The notes beneath the pieces were generated by a model. The model saw only the letters and a list, made by a program, of their open reading frames with translations, did no database searches and was not told where the DNA came from. A DNA stretch of 64,000 nucleotides from Branchiostoma floridae (Eukaryota > Chordata > Leptocardii > Amphioxiformes > Branchiostomatidae): assembly GCF_000003815.2 (NCBI RefSeq), contig NC_049986.1, forward strand, positions 14,271,933 to 14,335,932, read 5' to 3'. A program made the position numbers and the translations under genes. Positions 56,357 through 64,000 of this stretch are shown piece after piece (within the stretch, counting starts at the first letter, position 1; each line of letters opens with the position of its first letter).

Positions 56357-58187
56357 ATCCAGAATATGAGTTGAACTTCAACAGAACATGGAAGTAAGGG
56401 AACTCAAACAGCAGTCATCAGGAATTCCTGGCATGTGCCTATCTGCATATTTCAGACCCATAGGTCACAGCCAATTACTTTCTAACCCCTTCTAATCAGA
56501 CCCAACTCTCAGGATTTGAACCAATCAGAAATCCTTGATCCTTGGTCATTGCTAAGTCTGACTCCGCTTAGCTCTGTGGCAAAATTTGCTGAGGAATTCC
56601 ACTTGTCAATGTTAGAGGTCAAATTCATTCAGTAGCCAGGTTATAAAAATGATGATAAGCAGTCTTATCATCTTCATCGATCATGGATGTCCCTCTGCTT
56701 ACAAGCCTAGAAAAGTTATTCCTCGAATATAAACCAAGTAAGAATTCATGATGGTGATAATATATACTGTAACTTACTGTGTAAGGTTTACTTGAATTCC
56801 AACCAGAAATCCTAGCTTTAGGATCTGCAGCTGTAAAAGAAGAGAGAGTCATGCCTACCTTACTAAGCTTACAGCCCCACTTCACTATCTGATTCCCACC
56901 ATATCACTTGGTACTGTACACAGAACATGCCAAATTGTGTCCGCCTACACAACAATCTGGCTAATGAAGTACCTACATTACTACTACAATCAGGGGCAGT
57001 CATGGTGTCTCTGCTAATGAGCATCTAACACTCAAAGGCTCCCGTCAGATGCACCATTCAATTTTGACAAGGTCTTCATTGCTCCCTTATCTACTTTCTT
57101 GTTTTGCCAGGAATAACGCTCAATTTTGTCATCTAACTGGTGTCAAGGCCTAGCTTTGACTCAAATTGGGTGTGTAGGATAAAGTCAACATCCTCTGCAT
57201 GGCCTGAAGTGGCACAGTTTTGACCAGACAACAGCTCCCCCTAGTGACTGACTAGAGTCTGTGCACCCATCCCTCCAGACACACATGTACACATCCATGT
57301 ATGCACTGGTCATAACAGTGTGATTGTCTAAAATGGCAGCAGTAAAGCTATTCCTGGATGGTTTGACCCTCAGGCTGACCACCATGTCCAAGGCCAGAAG
57401 TGAAGCTTAATTTTAATCAGCCCTGACTGTGAATACAGATTACATTGGAAGATACAGTATTTGTCAATTTTGAATTTTTGGCCACAAATGGAGTTATACC
57501 TCCAGACTTAGCTTGTGATCCAGACCTGCGTTTGCTTCAATACCACAGTGACTATACCACTACATTCCCCTTTGTCTTCAGACTGAATCAGAGTGCCCAA
57601 TGATTGACACAAAGGCTGGTATCTCTAAAGGTAATATTCCATCAAATGTCAGACAAGATAAAGTCTGCTGATATTAAGCAAAGATTTGGTGCTGTAATAA
57701 TCATGATATTATGACATGTTGTATATTAGAATAGACACTGTTGTGTGCAGTTAATGGAAGAAAAACATGACTAACCCCTCTCCCATATACAGAGTAAACT
57801 CCTCAAAATAGCCCAGTGCTCAGCGACTAGAATGTCGGCGGTATGCAGAGTTATGCACCCCGGCTCCGACACTGGACCGAAGTGGCACATACACCGCCCA
57901 ATCCACCACACGTACCAGCATATCCCCTGTTTTTCATCTGTGCTCCCATTCCCACATATGGAATGGCTGGGGATTGATTTTTTGGGAGCGCTGAGTAATT
58001 TCACCTCACTGTAGATTCACAAGCAATTATGTATGGGCAGAGCGCTGTAGTACCTTTCCACGGGCATGCAATTCAAATGTGCCGGACGACCCTATCGTGG
58101 ATTCACGCAGGCCATAACTCATAACTGACATAGGTTGAACTGAGATAGCAGTATTTTTAGCCGTACACTGGACCTTGGGGATTGAAA

Positions 58188-58239
58188 ATGTCGTGGTTTT
58201 GTGTTGCAAACGACCCGGACTACTATAGCTTGGACTGCT
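58188..58239 (+). CDS. Candidate alternative first exon of unrecognised plus-strand gene
   Basis: ATG in AAAATGT context starts MSWFCVANDPDYYSLDC and stops at a strong gtaagt donor in phase 1, the phase required by the exon at 63177. The joined codon would be T+AC (Tyr). The 400 bp upstream are CpG-richer than the surroundings and could be its promoter and 5' UTR. Not recognised as any known protein start. Confidence 0.4.
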
Positions 58240-61200
58240 GTAAGTATCGCTGCCCATCCGTCCCCCACGCCGTGTGCGTGCATCAGAAAGGTCGGACAGT
58301 TTCTGTGTACATGTACATTCCTAGCATGTGCGATGTTTTCCCATCCTTGCTGTACATGTGTAAAGGACAAGACATCCTATGTGTTTTACGAGGGGGAGGG
58401 GCATTGATTTGTTTTCGCTGTTTGTCTGTTGGTTCAGGATGACGTGTGACTAAACTGGTCACTTGATGTAATGTGGTCAACTGTGGGAAAGTGACCAATG
58501 TGATGACCAGGCTGCTTTAGGACCCATTATTCATCCTGGAATGTAAACAGCTCAATTGGCCAAAGCACGCACCAGTCATTGTTTATTGCCCCTGCTGTTT
58601 ATTGCCCTCTTGTTATCAAAAGCAGACCGTATTCCACAGGATAGGCTTCACAGCAGTACTGCCATGAATGCTACTTTCATTTTAAATGGTACAAATGTTT
58701 TCCACCGCCAGTACTCATAACCTATTTAGTAGTTACAAAGGTTACTGTCCTCATCCTTCTTACTACGATGCCATCTGTGTGACACTGTCATTGCTGCCCT
58801 TGGATTCATACCATATTCTCATGAATTGTCTGGCTACTGGCTGTCTGCAAATTGCTTTACAATTGTACAACACATATTTGCTTTGTCATAATTTACTCTC
58901 ATATCATAAGGCCATCAGTGTTTTATCAATATCATTTGCTATTCCTATATGTGAAAATCGCTTATAATATCAACTGACTGTTTGGATACTATTGTAATGT
59001 TATACAAATGTAGTTCCAATTTTTCATTTGGAATATTGTTGTCCTTGCTTGGTTTATAGCATCATTCATTCATTGAACTACAATGTTGACCATGGTGTTT
59101 CAAGTTTTGTCTTGCCTTGTAATGCACAAAGTCACTTGTCCCAATGAGGAACTGCCTTGGTTATCCTTACTGATGCACTAGTAACGTTATATTGTATCCT
59201 GACGTTATGGAAATTTCCAAAATGACGATTACCTAGCCTTATTTCTGCTTACAATACATGCTGTATGTATGCCCAATCAGGACCCAACATGCTAAAGGTC
59301 ATGCATTGTGCAATGTTTGTTGTGACCTTCAACATTCTTTTCCTGTCTTCCATAGTTTCAATCATAACCAAGACTATCCTCAATGCCTTTTCGGATGGTT
59401 ATTCATCCCCATATAAACTAAGAAGGTCATAATATTCCTTTTTTAACCTCCTTGCATAAACATAAGTCATTCTACTATTAACACAAGTACAGTACTAGTA
59501 CTTTCCATGTTAATCAGCAAGGAGAGGAGGTGTCTATATTCAATGACCACCTGGTGGGGTGTTTATTATTGGGGTGCCAAATATGGAAGGGTGCAATATT
59601 GCCGCCTGTCATGGGTCATTCCTATGCAATTAGCCAGAGTAATGAGTTTTTTCCACTTCAAGAGGCAAGAAGCCCCACTTGGAATAAAACTTGCATGGGG
59701 TACCTTTAAAACAACATTGTAGGGAGATAGCTTTCACCTGTGTAAATGACATTCGCACTCAGATATTGTTAATGCAATTAGTCCACTGAACTGTAACCAT
59801 TTGAAATAAAAGATAATGTTTTTTTACACCATGTTGATACTTAAATTTGTAATCATACCCTGGGAACTTGTGAAATTGCTTTGGCCATGCTCTACCTATT
59901 GATGTCAAGGATTTGTCCAGTAAGGGTTATTTTTATCAACCAAGGACCAAAATAATTACAGTGTTTAGATTGTGAGGTAACACAAACTTGTTACAATTTT
60001 GTTACTGCTAAGTCAGGCATTCAGCTTGGGGTTACTGTAGGTCATGACAAAATGTGCCTGTAAGTTTTGTTGCTTTCTTTCATCATGTACAGTACACATG
60101 CCATTCAGAAGTTGGTTGTTGTTTTATTACACAGCCACACAGACAGTATTTTCTCACCAACATTTTTGCATTTGCTACTTCTTGCCAAAGGGTGTCATAA
60201 GATCAGTCCCAAATTGTGATATATAAAATTATAAAAAGTATATCATGTAAAACCTGTACTAACTTCAAGTTGCCCCAAGTGGCCAAAGGTGCGAAAATTC
60301 AATAAGCAAGAGCAAAGTAGGTTGCCATCCTTTACAGATGTCCCAATGACAGGTATTATTATAGTCCCTGAATAATTGAGAAGACCTTACTGGCAGCAAG
60401 CTGATGCTGAAAGTACCTAATCTGGTGACATACTGACATCATTACTACCTTTGGTTTCTCAGCCAGGTTCTGGGTTGTCTACAATATTCCTATAAGCAAA
60501 CCTAGATACATGTAGCATCTTATGAACAGGATTTGGAAAAATGTAACACTCTTTTACCTTCAATCCAGAAACGTTTTCTGCATACTGCAGGTTTTAGGGT
60601 GGTGTTTCGAGCCCTGTTTAGCCTTGTTTAGGTCGGTGTATTGACATTTCAAGCAATGTCAATAATTAGGAAAACCTTCCGAGCTGAAAATTGGTTCATG
60701 TTGGAGTAAATGAGACATTGATCAAGGTACTAGTATTCAATTTGTAAAAGAGTTGACCCATATTGCCTAGTACCCAGCACTGTTATGTACATGTAGCCTA
60801 TAGGGCCCAACTCTGATCAGGGCTTGATAGAAGACAAAGAACCTTGGTCATAGCTAACAATGCAAACCTGCAGATCAGAACTACTGTAGTAGCACAATTA
60901 GTAATACAGGATTCATACATCCACATGTTAGCATGAAAATACAACGCATAGCTGAGGTATTAGCTAAATGAATTGTTAATAGTACCACTGAATATTGCTT
61001 TTAGCATTTTATGATAAAACCAAGACTACCACTATTAGCCATGTTTGGTGAATAACCCTGTAAAATAGGTTCAATATCTGATATCATGATTACAAATTCT
61101 TTGTTGATTAACTATAGGAAAGGTCAGTTTGATGGATATTTGTATAAAAATTTCCTATTCTGTATTGCATCATTGCTATGACTCATTTTTATTTTACATT

Positions 61201-61654
61201 AAAAGAAAATTATATTACGACAACTCAGACATGTCATCATATTTTAGGTAATACATGCAAATAACTCATTAAAAATACCTCATAAAACACTCATATTGAG
61301 CTAATACTCCCATAGGAATAGTCTTAACATAATTTAATCTTTGGTGGCAGCCATCACGTCATTAAAAAGACATTTATAGAAGTACAAATAACATCCACCT
61401 GATGTGTAGACTCTTCAATGGTATACAGATATCTCATTGATATAAGTAAAATAGTTGATGAACTCCATCATACTGACCAGATACAAACATTCAAGTTGTA
61501 TTTTGGTCAGAAGAGTAGGCGTAACGTAATAATGCATAATATTTGATAAGGGCATTTTCAGACCCTACCCCAGATGCCAGGCTACAATTGGTTTTGTCCT
61601 GTTATCTATATTCAAATAAGTCCAATAGAACCATGTAAAAATATACTTTTATTA

Positions 61655-61860
61655 CCTTCGCCGGGAAGGTTATATTTTGGGTAACGTTTGTTTGTTTGTA
61701 TGTGTGTATGTGTGTATGTATGTATGTATGTATGTATGTAGAAGACCAGCATAACTCAAGAACGCCTGAATGGATTGTATTGATATGTGGTATGTGGGTA
61801 GGTCTTGAGACCTGGAAATGATTAGATTTTGGCCCTCCTAGTTTTGGTATAAGTTGTGTA
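61655..61860 (+). repeat. Interspersed repeat with (GTAT)n core
   Basis: It starts ATTACCTTCGCCGGGAAGG, followed by a GTTTGTTTGTATG run, GTAT repeats (61,713-61,740) and CATAACTCAAGAACG. This layout is familiar from dispersed repeats in marine invertebrates; the family is not named here. Confidence 0.55.
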
Positions 61861-62110
61861 TTTTTCATGCAGGGTAAATGTAACCTGGTACAAATGAAGG
61901 GCAGAAGGTAAACCCCTGGCCCAGATTACATTACATGCACTGTTTATATTGTATTGTCTTACACCCATGTACATGTATATGCACAGTCAATCCCATTGGA
62001 AACCTGGTCAAATCCTTCATTTCTTGGGTCATACAAGTTGTACATGTATTTTTTGGATGGTAAATGTATACTAAGTTAACTTGTGTGAAGGGCAAAGGCT
62101 GGACCAATCC

Positions 62111-62286
62111 CTATTCTCTTCCAGACTGACTACACTGGATATTAAAGGGCGAATAATTTGCTGGGGGAGTTTTGCTATCAGAGGAGTTGGTCAACCCTAG
62201 AGGGGAAACTGACTCCTCTGGACAATTTCCCGATTTTACGGAATTAAGATCCCCACACCCCCATAGAAAGGCCTGGTGGAGGCTTG
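62111..62286. mobile_element. MITE (CTAnTCTC family), copy 2
   Basis: 176-bp diverged copy of the 14034 element. Shared blocks include CCAGACTGACTAC near the left end, AGAGGAGTTGGTC in the middle and AAGGCCTGGTGGAGGC near the right end. Flanks ACCAATCC (62103) and ACCAACCC (62287) are an 8-bp duplication with one mismatch. Confidence 0.75.
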
Positions 62287-63176
62287 ACCAACCCCCGCCC
62301 CAGCTGTCAGGGAGCCATAAGATTAATGCCTCTTAGCTGATGTCAGTAAACATGACTCATGGATGGATCCATAATTAGGAGGATGAGGACATGGTGTTTA
62401 TATATGGGAGCTGTGGGCACAAGTGTTAGACAGTGGTTGATATTCAGTGGGAAGGGAAGGTAGCACAGGGCTGAAGGGAGCATGCGGTGGATAGCTGGAC
62501 TGAGGGTTAAAGATACAGGTACAGGTGCATGAGATAGTACTGGTATTCTCTTGTCTAATCCTTGAAAGAGATATTATTCAAGAATACACTTGTTATTGTT
62601 ACCATAAATTGTAAATGGCCAATTCTATTCTACATTGTTATCTGTAAAAAAAAAAAAAAAGAAGTGAGTACCACTTGAAGATTGGACTGGAATGCTGTCC
62701 ATTGATTTCAGACTATATCTTATTTGACTTTATGGCATTTTTGGTTGGTACATGATTATAATTGTTAATATCTTTGTAATTGTTTCATTGAAATTTGGCT
62801 CTTTCAAAATAAGTTATTGTCCTGAACATGTTTCTCTGTTTCTCAAATGGTGTAAACTCAAACATGTCATAATTAATGTGACAACTTTGGTACGAAAACA
62901 ATCTTGACACATTTGAGAAGCCTTTCATAACTAAGGATATATTGCCAGTAATAGCATGATAAATGTTAACTTTATATCCTTTATGGTGGATACATATATA
63001 ATTTTGATCTTTGTAATTGGTTCATTGAATGTCCGGAAAATGTTTTTCTAAATGATGTTTCAAATGGTATGGTACTAAAACAATCTTGACACATTTGAGA
63101 AGCCTTTCATAACTGATGATACATTGTCATTGATAGCATGATACATACATATTTACAGTCATGTTGTATTTTCCAG

Positions 63177-63361
63177 ACTCCCCCCAAGGCCAACAGTCCA
63201 CGCTGGGGAACAAGATCCGCAGTGGTGTGGGGAAGGGGGTGGAGGCCATCCAGCGGAAGATCACCCTGAGCAAGTCCCAGTCCAGCCTGGGGAAGCTGCA
63301 TGTCCGCCGCAAGAGCAGCGACGAGGGCAGCGATGGGACACAGAAACCACAGGTGGAGAAG
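63177..63361 (+). CDS. Internal exon of unrecognised plus-strand gene
   Basis: 185-nt exon with acceptor tattttccag and donor gtaggg; phase 1 in, phase 0 out. It encodes STLGNKIRSGVGKGVEAIQR, then KSQSSLGKLHVRRKSSDEG: a basic, Ser-rich segment with an amphipathic stretch and possible kinase sites (RRKSS). GC-rich third positions contrast with the AT-rich flanks, supporting coding. I do not recognise the family. The gene continues beyond the window. Confidence 0.7.
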
Positions 63362-64000
63362 GTAGGGCGATGTTTACATGGATGCAGATATGCAGTCAGA
63401 TATATGCTAAAATGTTGATTGTATTGCTACCCACATGGCCGGTGAGGCTTTGGGACTGGTGAGGTGAGGTGAGGTGATATGCTAAAACACAAGTGAAGAT
63501 TGGTAGTATCATACAGTACTGGATAGCAATTAGCTTTGCAAGCAACTATAGAATATTGCTCTCACTATTTAGTAGTATATATGAAGATAACAGAAAATTT
63601 ACTTATTCTAAATGACATTAGCTGCGGTCTGCTTAGGAAAAAACACATTAGTGATTAGAAAAGTTGCAAAGAATGGCTTCTCCCAGAGTAATTACTTGAT
63701 AATAACAAAGGATACATGTAATGATGTATACAGGTATGATGCCCTGGGTCGGACTTCTTATTGAGATTTTCCTTCTGAAAATACCGCCAAAATGTTCAGT
63801 GGTTGAGTATGTGTATTGTTCCATATGTTGACCAGATAAAAGCAAAGGAAACATTCCATAAGGCTCAGACTCCACTCAGGAGGTCCTGACTATCCACTTG
63901 TACTAACAAGCCAGCCTGTCTCCTCCCCCCTTGATAGCTGTGCCCCCTTACACATACATGTGCCTCCTACACACACACATGCAGTCTCCAAAGCTGTTTC
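63362..64000. other. Intron at window end, nothing recognised
   Basis: A short GGTGA tandem run near 63,456. No exon seen before the window edge. Confidence 0.5.

Larger units (their letters stand above)
47222..58187. other. Long putative intron, repeat-bearing, no gene recognised
   Basis: About 11 kb. Three hairpin MITEs lie inside (listed separately). ORFs of 60-107 codons on both strands (for example around 49.1-49.5 and 50.5-50.8 kb) show no family motif and no good flanking splice sites. A CTCF-like core in minus orientation is at 57233-57249. Confidence 0.5.
58240..63176. other. Putative intron, no gene recognised
   Basis: Mostly AT-rich. It contains a MITE copy (62111-62286), a GTAT-rich repeat (61655-61860), a TAGCCTGG-type end fragment near 61,560-61,585 and a run of about 16 A at 62,648. 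No exon seen. Confidence 0.5.

Noticed and set aside
58027-58498. Several overlapping ORFs around the candidate first exon
   Set aside because: Only the frame starting at 58188 ends at a strong gtaagt donor in the needed phase; the longer ORFs read through the donor.

Overview
The window is animal nuclear DNA: intron-rich genes with GT-AG junctions, long AT-rich introns, SINEs, MITEs and two 100-N scaffold gaps. The gene set (one tenascin with a very long fibronectin III array and a tenascin-type fibrinogen domain, ZGPAT, the C12orf57/protein C10 orthologue, and a DUF885 protein of a family I know mainly from bacteria and some invertebrates) points to an invertebrate deuterostome. A cephalochordate (amphioxus, Branchiostoma) is the best guess. 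The species call is inference.

Layout. (1) 85-18331, plus strand: the 3' part of a tenascin gene, with 19 FN3 domains, a short linker exon and a four-exon fibrinogen-related domain; the 5' end lies outside the window. A long 3' UTR probably ends near 20.1 kb. (2) 34274-21969, minus strand: ZGPAT, with the coiled-coil start, CCCH zinc finger and Tudor exons present. The G-patch and C-terminal exons were not found. Its 8.6-kb intron (22683-31264) is full of repeats, including a cluster of CTCF-like motifs and a TA-flanked DNA transposon. (3) 34751-36693, plus strand: a three-exon C12orf57 (protein C10) orthologue, head-to-head with ZGPAT across about 480 bp. (4) 46195-38583, minus strand: a complete 17-exon DUF885 gene (578 residues) with an HEGEPGHH metallopeptidase-like motif. 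(5) About 47.1 kb to beyond 64 kb, plus strand: the start of an unrecognised gene with one solid exon (63177-63361) and two alternative, phase-compatible candidate 5' exons (ending at 47221 and at 58239).

The genes do not form a pathway. Tenascin is extracellular matrix, ZGPAT is a nuclear chromatin/RNA factor, C12orf57 is a small protein of poorly known role, and the DUF885 protein is a probable cytosolic metallohydrolase. They share regulatory space: ZGPAT and C12orf57 share a promoter region, and the DUF885 gene and the 47-kb gene probably do too.

The most unusual sequence is in ZGPAT intron 1 (33320-34022): about 15 short near-palindromes of the form TCRTCACTGG-N4-6-CCAGTGAYGA repeated every 28-37 bp. 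Others are an RGD in the FG-loop position of one tenascin FN3 domain, a cluster of TAACGTTA palindromes at the C12orf57 start, a perfect 36-bp duplication of the start of C12orf57 exon 2 next to a working acceptor, and several MITEs with clear target-site duplications. All calls come from reading the sequence by eye; no database search was run.
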